A stretch of 64,000 nt of DNA from Isoetes taiwanensis. Lineage: Eukaryota; Streptophyta; Lycopodiopsida; Isoetales; Isoetaceae. The position numbers and the translations under genes were made by a program. This document shows positions 44,179-54,700 of this stretch, one piece after another. The notes under the pieces were generated by a model. It searched no databases, was not told where the DNA came from, and was given only the letters and a program-made list of their open reading frames with translations. The stretch is taken from positions 6,380,753 through 6,444,752 of the forward strand of contig JAJEKV010000045.1 of the NCBI GenBank assembly GCA_021234155.1, read 5' to 3'. Every line of letters starts with the position of its first letter. Within the stretch, counting starts at the first letter, position 1.

Positions 44179-44760
44179 ATTGAACTGTCCTATACAATTG
44201 TACAGCGTGCCAGCATCCTTATTACTGCTAAGATTTTTCCCTCGAAAACCCTTCGGGGCGGGGGTTTTTTAATCCTAACAGTAATACGCTTGTTGCTCTC
44301 TTTTTGTTTGGGTCCCATAGGCCAATTGGTCTCCGTGGACGATAAAAAATCTATTCTATTCTATTCTATTCTATTCTTCATCCTAACTCTTTTTTTTTTT
44401 TTTTATCGCCTGGAGCTGCCTAATCACGCTTCTTGGAAGTCTGTATTTGATCTTCTTTGAAGCTCTTTGGTTAGATCGTCTTGCTTTTCTTTAATCCCAA
44501 ATGATGCTAACTATAATAATAGAATAGAATAGAATAGAATACATTAATGTCCCTTGTGCCGTAAGGCCCCTGGACTTGTGTAGCATGGGCGAGCTCCCTA
44601 AAAAAGGGTGCTACTAGCACATCACGCTGTTATAATGTAGCCTTTTCCTGAGGCTGACTTTTTTCTTTAATACCAAAGATCCCGCTTTATCTCCGGCTTC
44701 TTGGCCGCGGTGCGATGATCGTCGTTATCGACGACTTTTAGCTGAGCAATTTGTGTGAGG

Positions 44761-45374
44761 CTATATGACCCGCTTTGTACAGATCATATTACAAGCCCTC
44801 TCTCGCTTTGTGTTCTTCTCGGGTGCGGTGGGCTTCTTCTTTGGATCGCGTCGCGGATCCCGTAATGATTCGTCATCGTCATCGGCACGTGGACTGGTTC
44901 CCCACCTTATATTTTCAGACTGTCCCGATGTCTCCGGTAGACCTGGATAGTCATTAAGCATATGATTCTCATCCTCTATTCTCCCCGTCACATATTCCGC
45001 ATATCCCCGCCCCTCCTTGTCTACCCCTCTCCATCTGTCTTTTTCGATTCTTAGGTCATGACTTCCCATCCTGAATCTGACCAGGATGTCCCTTCTGTTT
45101 TTCCCCAATGTGTTATCTCGGTATATCTGGTGTCCTATTTGTTGTCCTGGGTTAAAAACTTGTACGAGCCAGTCTGTCTTGGGTCCTGTGTGTCTTTGCA
45201 GCCATGCTCTTGTCGCTATGTCTGTCCACTCCTCATTCCACTGCCCCTCTTCTATTAGGTCACTCAGGTTTAATCCCATCTGTCTGGTCCATGTTGCCAC
45301 ATCTTTAAACCATCCAGTGTTTTTGAGGATGTGTGATTTTGCTGATTCGGTGATTGCGATGCTGGACAGTTTCC
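44761..45374 (-). pseudogene. LINE ORF2 C-terminal part (minus strand)
   Basis: After the MITE, coding resumes with SAKSHILKNTGWFKDVATWT, LNLSDLIEEGQWNEEWTDIA, WLQRHTGPKTDWLVQVFNPG, RRDILVRFRMGSHDLRIEKD and RWRGVDKEGRGYAEYVTGRI, ending in Asp/Lys-rich sequence. It corresponds to the conserved R-H-LRIE-RW...IEDE-H segment of LINE ORF2, though the usual Cys pair is YAEYVTG here. Confidence 0.75.
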
Positions 45375-45378
45375 CTTG

Positions 45379-45699
45379 GGTGAAAGCATGCTACGGTGTA
45401 CCACTTTTGGAACCCTCAGAAGTACCTGCACTAGGTACTTTTAAAACTGGTACTTTCTGTTTTTTCTTTCTATAAAAATCAGTCAAAAAAATTCAAAATA
45501 AAAGTCAATAACATGTCAATCTATAGTATTAAGAAGATTACAATACTATTAGACATTAACATCAATCAATCAACCTTAAACTTATTGTTTTTTGAGACAT
45601 TTATGGAAGTTCCTAGTACCTACCACTGGGTACTTTTTTGGGTAGTTTTGCACTCCCTAAAAAGTACTTTAGATGGTACACCGTAGCATGCTTTCACCC
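45379..45699 (-). mobile_element. MITE copy A of the element 1/2 family, TSD cttg
   Basis: The ends ggtgaaagcatgctacgg (left, one G missing) and, inverted, gggtgaaagcatgctacgg. Flanked by cttg at 45375-45378 and 45700-45703. The 321-bp interior has several aagtacc/ggtactt motifs. It interrupts the LINE ORF, and the LINE reads on at both sides. Orientation is opposite to copies B and C. Confidence 0.9.
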
Positions 45700-47056
45700 C
45701 TTGTATGTCCCCTGCATTGTCTCTGAGCAGGTACCTCATGGTTCTCTCCCATGCTCTCACCTCCATCGGCTTTTGCCCTGTTTCGAGGACCATGATTGTC
45801 AGCGGCGTGTTTGTCCTTACCCTGAATTCCTGTCTGTGCCATTGTCTAAGAATCCCTTCTTGCTTTTCCCAATTTCTTTCTGTTAAACCTGGTCCCCATG
45901 CTTCTGCTCCGTATAACTGAGTAGTGGCTACCGCTGCACTAAATAGGTAACATTTGATGTCCCAATCAGTTATTCTGCTTCTGTTACAGAAGTTTTTCAT
46001 GTTAAAGTAGCTTCCTATAGCTGATTGGAATCTGGCGTTAGCTCCCTTGGCCCATTTCCCTGTGCCATGCGCATCATAACCTAGATATCTGTATTCTGTT
46101 GCTTCCTCTATCTCTTTTTCTTTATATCTGAAAGGTTTATGCTTGTTCTTGTGTCCAAAGATGACTATCTTAGTTTTTGCTAGATTCACTGTCAGCCCCG
46201 TCTCCTCACAGAACTGTTCTAGAATTTTGAGCAGTCTGTGCATCCCCTTGTTTTTTGTTGCCATCATACTGAGATCATCCGCATATAGCATTATTGGTAC
46301 CTTCGTGTCTCCTAGTGTGGGGGCATATTCGTCCCCTTGCTGTTCTGCTATGTATCCCTGTAGCGCATCTATGTATATACCAAACAGAGTTGGGGATAAC
46401 GGACATCCCTGCTTTACACCAGTGTCACAGACTATCGGCTGTCCCTCCTTTTCCATCTTAGCGTACACCTTGTGGTATAGTCTTGCGATCGATCCTACCA
46501 TATTTATCGGGGCTTGCATGTCCATCAGTCTTTTTAACAGCTTCTCTCTCGGGACTGTATCAAATGCTTTTCTGAAATCTACAAAGCAGCAGATTATTTT
46601 TCTCCCCTGCACTTTGTTATGCTCTATTAATATCCGAAGAGTCACGAGATGGTCTGTGGTTGAGTGTTCCGGTCTGAACCCTGCTTGCCCTTGTGCTCTC
46701 ATATTTCCTTCTTCTGCCCATTTCTTTAGTTTGTTATCCAGAACCTTTCCAAACCATTTTGCGAAAATCGAGCTTACCATTATCGTCCTATAGTTTCCTG
46801 GGTCTCTTTTATTTCCTGCCTTATGTAGGGGTATGACTCTGTTGTATGTCCATCTGTCTGGAAGTCCTGTATATATGATGCCATTGAAAATGTCTGTAAC
46901 CTGTCTACCAATTTCTGTCTCTGCACACTTCAGCAGTTCCATGGTCAGGTCGTATAAGTCTGGTGCTTTATGGTTAGCCATCCTGTTTAGGGCTAGCATT
47001 ACTTCTAGCATGTTGAAGCATGGTTTGTCCGGGTCATGCTGCATTGGTATTGGCAC
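45700..47056 (-). pseudogene. LINE reverse transcriptase (minus strand), long open frame
   Basis: About 450 residues are open: DLYDLTMELLKCAETEIGRQ, RVIPLHKAGNKRDPGNYRTI, GQAGFRPEHSTTDHLVTLRI, CCFVDFRKAFDTVPREKLLK (first catalytic Asp), GVKQGCPLSPTLFGIYIDAL, VPIMLYADDLSMMATKNK (catalytic YADD), LTVNLAKTKIVIFGHK and YRYLGYDAHGTGKWAKGANA. RT motifs are complete and uninterrupted, so this copy is younger than the plus-strand LINE. Reading stops at the MITE. There is no endonuclease domain because of the 5' truncation. Confidence 0.9.
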
Positions 47057-47108
47057 CGGGGGTGCCCCCGTCTTGTATAATTTGTCCAGGTAACTCTCCC
47101 ATAATAAT

Positions 47109-49030
47109 GATCTTTATATCCAGGTTTTCTTAATATTTTTGTAATCTATGTATTGGCAGTGGAAGAAATCAAGAAGAAAAATTGAATCCTAGGTTGGTCG
47201 TTTATATATGCACTAGAAACGCCTTGGTCTTCTTTCATTACGCTAGTTGCTATTCCAATGCTGGTTTTGCAATAGCTAGAGTCGGCTAGAAATTTGGGGG
47301 AGCACATAGATGCGATAGGAATCTTCTTTCTATTGTAGGTAATTTTTATTGGTTTCCATTATTTGTTTGCTTGGACAAGGATAAGCCTGGAAAGTTGCAT
47401 ATGTTTCTTGTAGAGTTGTATCTGTTTGCAAGCTTTGTTAGAACAAAAGGCAAGCCCATCTTTTCCCATTAAAATAAACTTCCTTCCTTCCTTCCTTCCT
47501 TTTCCCATTAAAGTGAATGTAGAAACATCAGCGAAGATGCCTGTGATGCAACTCTGTAGTTCATTGAAGTTTGAAAAGCTTTGTTAATAATTTGATGGTG
47601 AAACTCTATTGCTAAGTTTCAATGTGTGCCTTTGCAACTAGCAAAAGAATTGCAGCTTCTCAGTTCTTCTGTAATTGTATATGGTTACTAAAATGACTCC
47701 TTTTGCAGTGAAATGCATAATGATGGAGAAGAAATGCTACTAAAATGGTCATTGCAAATTTTGCTATTGTGATTGTTCGGTTGATGGTATGTTACATTTG
47801 TTACCTATTATAACTATATTTTAGACCTTTCAAAACTAACAGAAGGTATCTAGAATGTCTAATAAGTGAATACTAATTTTTAGTAAAAACAAGCCCAATA
47901 TACTTTCCAAGAATCTGTATGAGATAATTCTTTTAGATGCCATTCTTTCGTAGGTAGTTGGAATATTCGCTAGGAGAATAAGAACAATGTACTGCATTTT
48001 AACAGTCTTGACTTCTTTATTTAAATAAATAACATAATAATATGCAATTCATGTTGGTGGCATCATTCTTGGACTAAAAGCTAGAAGGGCAAAATCACTC
48101 ATTTATTTGACATAGAATGGAAAATCGTAGATTGCTATGGAGAGTTTCTTTCATAAAGCTTTGTTAAAAATGTGATAGTTCAAGTTTTTGCAAGTTTTAA
48201 TGTCTGTCTTTGCAATTATAGACTAGCAAGAGCTCTTCTTTTCTCAGTTTACTTTTTATTAACTGTAAATTGTGGTTACTGAAATTGCTCCTTATATACT
48301 ACATGCATGCTAATGTAAAAGAATGGTGCTGGAACAGTCATTGCAAATTTTTTCTATTGAATTCGTCCAACTGATGGTAAGCTATATTTTGTGCCTGTTA
48401 GTCATATTTTAGACTAGAACTTCTTATTATTGAATACTTGACGAATGTGAACAATTTTGAAGTAAAATCATACCCAATGTGCTTTACAAAATCTTAATAA
48501 GCTAATCTTTGTTTCTAAAATGATGAATGGATCTCATATATCTCATTTTAGCCTAGTAACTATGGTCTTATAATGCAAAGACTGCTAACATTTGCTTGCC
48601 GTTGTGGAAAAACAAAAAAAGTTTCATCCCAAAAGACCCTGCAGCATCTATATCCCTTTCTTTTCATATGCTATCTACTGCCATTTCGATAAGCAAAAAG
48701 CAATGACAAAAGATGAAAAAACAAAAAACCATCTCTGCATAAACAATGTTGCAATGCTATCTACTGCCATTTCAATTTAAGCAAAAGGCAATGACAAAAG
48801 ATGGAAAAACAAAAAACCATCTCTGCATAAACAATGTTGCAAAATCTTCTCGAGCATACCAAATACCGCACCTATGTTATGCAAAAGCTAGATTCCCAAT
48901 GCATATTAATACATAGCATGTCTGATCCTTTCTGCAATGATAATGAGAATTTGGATCTGCATGGTGCTTCTCTATGTCAAATAACTACTGCAAGAAAACA
49001 CACCTGATCAGTTTAAAATCTTAACGAAAA
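47109..49030. repeat. Noncoding DNA with a diverged ~590-bp duplication and an 87-bp tandem repeat
   Basis: 47575-47930 and 48160-48520 are similar but diverged (shared: aaagctttgtta, tggttactgaaat-like, aatggtcattgcaaattt, ttagac). 48668-48841 contains two copies of an 87-bp unit (atgctatctactgccatttc, caatgacaaaagatg, aaccatctctgcataaacaa). A ttcc repeat lies at 47484-47502. No gene is recognised. Confidence 0.6.
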
Positions 49031-49034
49031 AGAA

Positions 49035-49760
49035 TTACAAGTACATAAAGGACCAAGCAGATGCATAATTAAAAAATAAAACAAAGACCTCAATCAGAGC
49101 TCCAAATTTGAGACAAGCTGATGTCAATGTAATATCTATCATCCTCCCCGTCTTCAGCATAAGTAGTAGCAGCTTGCCTTGCAAGGTGTTACCACTCTTG
49201 TCACCTACTTTATTATCTTTTAAGCTGCCCATTGTCCAGGAACTACGTCAAATATAACTAACAACTCATTCATCATATTAAAAGGGCAACAATATCCGTG
49301 TTATAGGAGGAGAACCGGAATGCAAAGTGTTGAAAGACAGAACCCCTTTGGGAAAACCCACATTCCGAAAGGCATCTCGGCCATCTTGGCCATCCATTTG
49401 ATCGAATGGCCAAGCAAATGGAGGGACGTCAAGCAAAGCAGAGTATGCTAGAAGTAGAAGGTGGTCCATGTCTTTCTTTCCTAACTGCCCATGGAAGAAT
49501 TTTTTCACACAAACATTATTTTCCATGAATCTGCTTTGTCTTGCTATCTCTGATCCAACACAATTTTTGCATATAAAAAGCATAAGGAACACCAAGGGAA
49601 ATGATGCGTTGCCACGGAGTATTCATCTGACAAAAAAGAAACCTTGATTAATAGAAATGTTTGAAAAACAAAAAGCACTAGTAAGAGTTTCGAGAGCCAC
49701 CAGAGTTTGAAAGATCGACTAGCTAAGTTCGGAATTAAGCCTGATGCACTCTCATCAAAC
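49035..49760 (-). other. Possible decayed exons, unrecognised
   Basis: On the minus strand 49595-49300 is open (QSRFMENNVCVKKFFHGQLG, KKDMDHLLLLAYSALLDVPP, FAWPFDQMDGQDGRDAF). 49232-49088 is open in two frames (one ends EDGEDDRYYIDISLSQIWSS before a stop), with donor-like gtcttt at 49089. Acceptor-like tags precede some of them. Codon pattern and splice-like borders suggest a gene remnant, but I cannot name it or join the pieces with confidence. Confidence 0.25.
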
Positions 49761-50924
49761 ATGAAACACCGATAAAACTACCTTTTACCATCTCAATTCA
49801 ATCTAGACCGTCCACCCAAAAAAAAAAAATCAATGGTCGAAGTGCTTGCACAAAAAAAACCGGTAAATCAATGATTCCAAATACATATCAAAATATGCTC
49901 ACAAAAATCAACATGAGGGCTCTTTAGCACAAGTTATCATCTTATTTTGGCTTTAGTTTTATAGAAATATTAATTAGTCCTCTCCAAAGCATTTTAAACT
50001 GGCACTTATCACTAAAATGCAGAATACTTGGGTCAATGTTGCATTTAACGAGAAAAAAGGCTATGTAATGTGATTTTATTCCACAATAAGATATTATTAT
50101 ACCTTCTCTGATGCTCTTAGTACACATCTATGTATTATTAACAAATGTTACAAAAAAAATGGAAATCACACCCTGATAAAACGTAAAAGAAAAAAAGGGG
50201 AGGAGTTACGCCTAACATTGCCATCCACAAGTGGATGCACCAACCATTATGTTCTTTTGTTAACACCATTGCAATTGTTCCTAGACATTTGAGGTACTAG
50301 CCACACACATGAGGCTTTTATGTCCAACATTGCCGCATACACATTCCTAGACATTCGAGGCGGTAGCCATAGCATACGAAATCCGCCCATTGTAAATTAA
50401 ATTTGACGGAGGGCCGAGATATGCTCTCTAATCTGATGTGGAGATTGCTCTAAACTTTTTTTTGGATGTTGGCTCCTTAAAACTCCATTCCTCGCCCTCA
50501 TATCCGTTCCTAAGGAAAGTGATTAAACATTGTAAAACCTTGAGAGAATGCAATGTAGCTAGTCATCTACTTCTTATTCCATGGATCCTTTCATGCATTT
50601 ACATTAGAAACGCTGAACTTAAGCTTATGGGTACTTTGACATAATCCAGGGTCATAAACATTTGCACAAATTCCAACATTAATATTCCTTAGTTTTTTTA
50701 CACCAATCCAACGTTTGCCTTCAATTTATACCTATCAAAAATCCAAGCAATGCTAGGCACTTTTTCTAGTAGCACAATAATACACCCTAGAGAAGAAAGA
50801 TTCGCACAGTGTAGTTTCCAATAAGTGGTATAAACAAAAAGTAGGATAATATAACAACTTGAGCATTCACACGAGCAAATCTTAGAAATTATGGATGATC
50901 TGGTTTTGTCAAAAACATTTGATG
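49761..50924. other. Noncoding DNA
   Basis: AT-rich; two related phrases (tgtcctagacatt(t/c)gaggc) near 50282 and 50346 indicate a short diverged duplication. Nothing else is supported. Confidence 0.3.
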
Positions 50925-51623
50925 TGTAAGATATTTGTTAACCCAATGAAATCAACCAGATATTTGTTCTACTCAATAATCATTGATCACAAGACATTAT
51001 GAACTTCATGGAAATAAAACCATGGAACCTTTAACTCTTCATAATTTCAATCAAGTGAATTACCATATCTTACAAGGCAGTGGTTATGATTGAATATATT
51101 CTAACCATACAAAATATCCCACAATTTTATACAGACCTCGATCCTTCAGATTTAGGTAAACGACTCCGAACCACTGTATCCAGTTATTCATCTTCAATTT
51201 TACTTATAGCCTTCAGTCCGGCCGTCTGGCCTAACCGACAGCCTACAATCATTCCCAGAGTGCAGATTGCCTTCATGGCATTGGACCGAGAATTCGAATC
51301 TCGGTTCCCTCCCGAAATAGTTGACCTATTGTCAACTTTCTGTATATATAATTTATACAATTCCAATGGTTCAATATTTACATAACTCCAATGGTCACCA
51401 TAGTAAATAAACCTTTAGGTTTAAGTTCACCATGGCTATTCACATTGGTTAATTGCACTGTGCTCATTTTTCCTGCTTAATCAAACTCTGTCACCTTATA
51501 ATGTGATCAACTCTGACCATATAACCTTTTACCATAATGTTTTCATCTTCAACTGCACAGGTATTAATCCTGGTCTGTGTCTCAGCAACTCACATTAAAT
51601 TTGATATGAACAAATACTTCACA
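50925..51623 (-). repeat. Copia 3' LTR
   Basis: About 699 bp. The plus-strand start (tgtaagatatttgttaaccc) is identical to that at 56572. It contains a perfect hairpin (ccgagaattcgaatctcgg, 51287-51305) resembling a tRNA T-arm. Confidence 0.85.
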
Positions 51624-51637
51624 TTCCCCTTTTCATA

Positions 51638-51852
51638 TCACAATTTTATAATGTCCTGAAAGTTCATCATTTCAGCCAGTCTTTTAAATCTTTTCCAACC
51701 TAATGCTTTAGTTAGAATGTCTGCTATTTGATCACCTGTATGTATGTAAGTCAGTTGAATATGCCCTTTACTTACCATATCTCGAATATAGTGCATTTCC
51801 ATCTCAATGTGCTTTGTCCTCTCATGTAGAACAGGGTTCTTGGTCATTGCAA
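51638..51852 (-). pseudogene. Copia RNase H, C-terminal end
   Basis: TKNPVLHERTKHIEMEMHYI, RDMVSKGHIQLTYIHTGDQI and ADILTKALGWKRFKRLAEMM form the conserved end of copia RNase H (HxRTKHI and ADxxTK). It is separated from the rest by MITE B; the two parts join across the GCAA duplication. Confidence 0.9.
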
Positions 51853-52174
51853 GGGTGAAAGCATGCTAGGGTGTACCATCTAAAGTTCTTTTTAGGGAGT
51901 GCAAAACTACCCAAAAAAGTACCCAACACTGGGTACTAGGAACTTGCATAAATGTCTCAATAAACAATAAGTTTGAGAGTTGATTCATTAATTTTAATCT
52001 CTAATAGTATTGTTATCCTCTAATACTATAGATTGACATGTTATTGACCTTCAATTCAAAAGTTTTGAATTGATTTTAATAGGAAGAAACAACAGAAAGT
52101 ACCAGTTTTAAAAGTACCCAGTGAAGGTACTTTTGAGGGTTCCAAAAGTGGTACACCGTAGCATGCTTTCACCC
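51853..52174 (+). mobile_element. MITE copy B of the element 1/2 family, TSD gcaa
   Basis: 322 bp; ends gggtgaaagcatgctaggg and, inverted, gggtgaaagcatgctacgg; gcaa at 51849-51852 and 52175-52178. The interior resembles copies A (inverted) and C. Inserted in the copia RNase H after DNQSCI. Confidence 0.95.
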
Positions 52175-52178
52175 GCAA

Positions 52179-53500
52179 TACAACTTTGATTATCACAGAA
52201 GAGTTGTGTGCTGCCATTTTGAGTGATTCCCATTTCATTTAACAATCTTCTACACCATATAATTTCCTTAGCTGCAAGTGTAGTAGCTGCATACTCAGAT
52301 TCAGCAGTTGATAATGCAATTGAGGATTGTTTTTTGCTTCTCCAGCTCACTGGTCCTCCTCCAAGCATTAAAATATATCCAGATGTAGACTTCCTCTCGT
52401 CTACATCTCCACACCAGTCTGCATCCGTGTAACATTTTAGTTCTAGTTCTTTTGTACTGTATGTTATCCCTGTGGTTCTCGTCCCCTTCAAGTATCTAAG
52501 TACCTTCTTTGCTGCTAGCCAGTGCTCAAAACCTGGGTTATTATTATATCTGCTTAAAACATTTACAATAAATGCTATGTCTGGTCTAGTATTGTTGGCT
52601 ATAAACAGTAGACTTCCTATTAGCTGTCTATAAGGAAATTTCTTCATTTCCTCAGCTTCATTCACTGTTTGTGGACACATGTTTTTTGAGAGTTTGCAAC
52701 CTGGGAGTATAGGAGCTTTTACTGCATTACAATCTTGCATATTGAATTTTCCCAACACTGAATCAATATACTTGGTTTGACATAAAGAGATTGACATGTT
52801 TTCCCTATCTCTTCTCACTTCTACTCCAAGGTATTGTGATAATTCACCAAGGTCTGACAGTTTGTACCTTCCTTTCAACATTTGTTTGCAGGTTTTCATA
52901 AACTCTGAATTATTCGAAGCTAACACACAATCATCTACATAAATTGCCATTATGCAAAAATTCTGTTCCTCTCTCAGTACATATACATTTCCATCATTCA
53001 TTAATTTTATGAACCCTTGCTCTTTCAAAAAATCGTTTATGCATGAATACCACTCCCTTGGTGATTGCTTTAGGCCATAAACTGCCTTTTTCAGCTTCCA
53101 CACCTTTCCAATACCCTTCTCAAAGCCCTGAGCTTGCTCCATGTATACTTCTTCTTTTAGATCAGCATTCAAAAAAGCTGTACATACATCCATGTGATGT
53201 AGTTCTAAATTTAGAGCGTTTGAAGTTGCAATAATCATTCTAATACTTGCAAGTTTAACCACTGGTGAATATGTCTCTTCATAATCTATGCCTTGCTTTT
53301 GAGAATAGCCTTGGGCAACCAATCTTGCTTTATATTTTGGTGTTCCATCTGCATTGACTTTGAGCTTGTACACCCATTTATTTCCTATTGTGTGTTTCCC
53401 CTTTGGCAGATCCACTATCTCATAAGTTCCTGTCCTATCAAATGATTCCATTTCTTCTACCATGGCCTTTTTCCACTTAAAACCTTCTATTCCACTGATT
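52179..53500 (-). pseudogene. Copia reverse transcriptase and RNase H
   Basis: A continuous frame encodes VEEMESFDRTGTYEIVDLPK, KWVYKLKVNADGTPKYKARL, VAQGYSQKQGIDYEETYSPV, MDVCTAFLNADLKEEVYMEQ (catalytic Asp), YGLKQSPREWY, CIMAIYVDDCVLASNN (YVDD catalytic pair), LGVEVRRDRENMSISLCQTK, then RNase H: CYTDADWCGDVDERKSTSGY, VSWRSKKQSSIALSTAESEY and ending LFCDNQSCI. All RT motifs are present. It is bounded by MITE C upstream and MITE B downstream. Confidence 0.95.
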
Positions 53501-53821
53501 GGGTAAAAGCATGTTAGGGTGTCCCTTAAAAAGTATTATTTAGTGACCAAAAAAGTACCTAAAAAGGTACCCAGGACTGGGTACTGGGTACCTGTGTAAT
53601 ATCCCAATAAAAGGTACATTCTAGAACTTTTATATATATTTTGGTCTCCGATAGCATTATCTTTATCTTAAGTTTGAATATTAATGCGTCCTTGACTTGT
53701 ATTTTGGACATTTGTACTAGTTTTAATGAAACTAAAAATGAGAAAGTACCCAGTTCTGAAGTACCTAGTGTATGTACTTTTGCAGGTTCCAAAAGTGGTA
53801 CACCCTAACATGCTTTTACCC
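53501..53821 (+). mobile_element. MITE copy C of the element 1/2 family, TSD gatt
   Basis: 321 bp; ends gggtaaaagcatgttaggg and, inverted, gggtaaaagcatgttaggg; gatt at 53497-53500 and 53822-53825. Its ends are closer to element 2 (gggtaaaagcatg) than those of A and B. Same orientation as B. Confidence 0.95.
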
Positions 53822-54700
53822 GATTGCATCTTCAAAACTTTCTGGAACACCAGTTTGCACCACCATTAAGGCTTCATCTGCATTTAGCCTTGTATTTGAC
53901 AATCTCACACTTTTCCCATCTGGTTTTCTGCCATAACCTGTCATGTCTAAGTTCAATTCATCTCTAAGTCTTTCACCCTCTGTTTTCCTTCCTTTACTTT
54001 CTTTGTCCCCAGTCATTTCATAATTCTCACCATTCAATCCTGATGTAGCATCATTCATGTTTATATCCATATCCCCTTCACTTTCTGAACCTTCTGAATC
54101 AGAGTTTTCCATTGTATTTGTGTCCTCTTCTTCTCTAATTTCATGTTCCTGAGATTTTGAATTTCTGTCAGAATTTTCAGCAAGTTTATTTTCTTTTCTT
54201 TCTCCATTGTCAACAAATGGTCTATATAAGACATTCTCTACAAAAATCACATCCCTGCTTATCATGACATTTTTCTTCAAAGGATTATACATCCTATAAC
54301 CTTTGGAGTTTTCATCATAACCTACCAAGTATGTGATAATGGATCTGTCATCCAATTTTCTTCTCAACTCTTGAGGAATGTGGGTATATCCTAAGCATCC
54401 AAACACTTTGAATTTCTCATAACAAGGTAATTTTCCTGACCACATTTATTCAGGACATTTTCCTTCTATACTCACTGATGGTAAAGTATTTTGTATCACA
54501 ACTGCAGTTTTCACCACTTCTTCCCACAAGAAATTTGGAAGTCCAGAATGCTTAAGCATTGATCTAGTAGCATTTAGAATGGATTTGTTTTTCCTCTCAG
54601 CAACACCATTTTGCTGAGGGGTATAACTGCATGTATATTGCCTCTTTATGCCCCTATCTATGCAATATTTTTTAAATTTGAAAGAAAGGTACTCACCTCC
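53822..54700 (-). pseudogene. Copia integrase C-terminal part and linker
   Basis: After the TGA at 54698-54700 the frame continues with GGEYLSFKFKKYCIDRGIKR, YTPQQNGVAERKNKSILNAT and LPNFLWEEVVKTAVVIQNTL; a TAA interrupts after KCPE (about 54447). Then come YEKFKVFGCLGYTHIPQELR and DVIFVENVLYRPFVDNGERK, and an acidic linker to MITE C. GGEY-SxxF and the final Glu region (QNGVAERKN) are the integrase core. Confidence 0.9.

Larger units (their letters stand above)
38651..44373 (+). mobile_element. 5'-truncated LINE with 17-bp TSD, interrupted by nested insertions
   Basis: The sequence ttcttcatcctaactct occurs at 38634-38650 and again at 44374-44390, a perfect 17-bp target-site duplication. The LINE starts inside its RT domain (5' truncation) and ends with an attct pentamer tail (about 44346-44373), as is usual for target-primed insertion. 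It contains a hAT-like MITE (39355-39567) and an LTR retrotransposon (39841-43658); LINE sequence on the two sides of each is collinear. Confidence 0.85.
44521..47100 (-). mobile_element. Second LINE, minus strand, 5'-truncated, TSD ataataat
   Basis: ataataat at 44513-44520 and 47101-47108 flank the element. Its 3' end (low coordinates) has the same pentamer tail (agaat repeats on the plus strand, 44521-44540) as the LINE at 38651-44373. The coding part covers RT and the C-terminus; the endonuclease is missing. A MITE (45379-45699) interrupts it. Confidence 0.8.

Noticed and set aside
51287-51305. tRNA-like hairpin ccgagaattcgaatctcgg in the copia LTR
   Set aside because: A perfect stem but no other tRNA arms; it is part of the LTR and more likely a chance palindrome.
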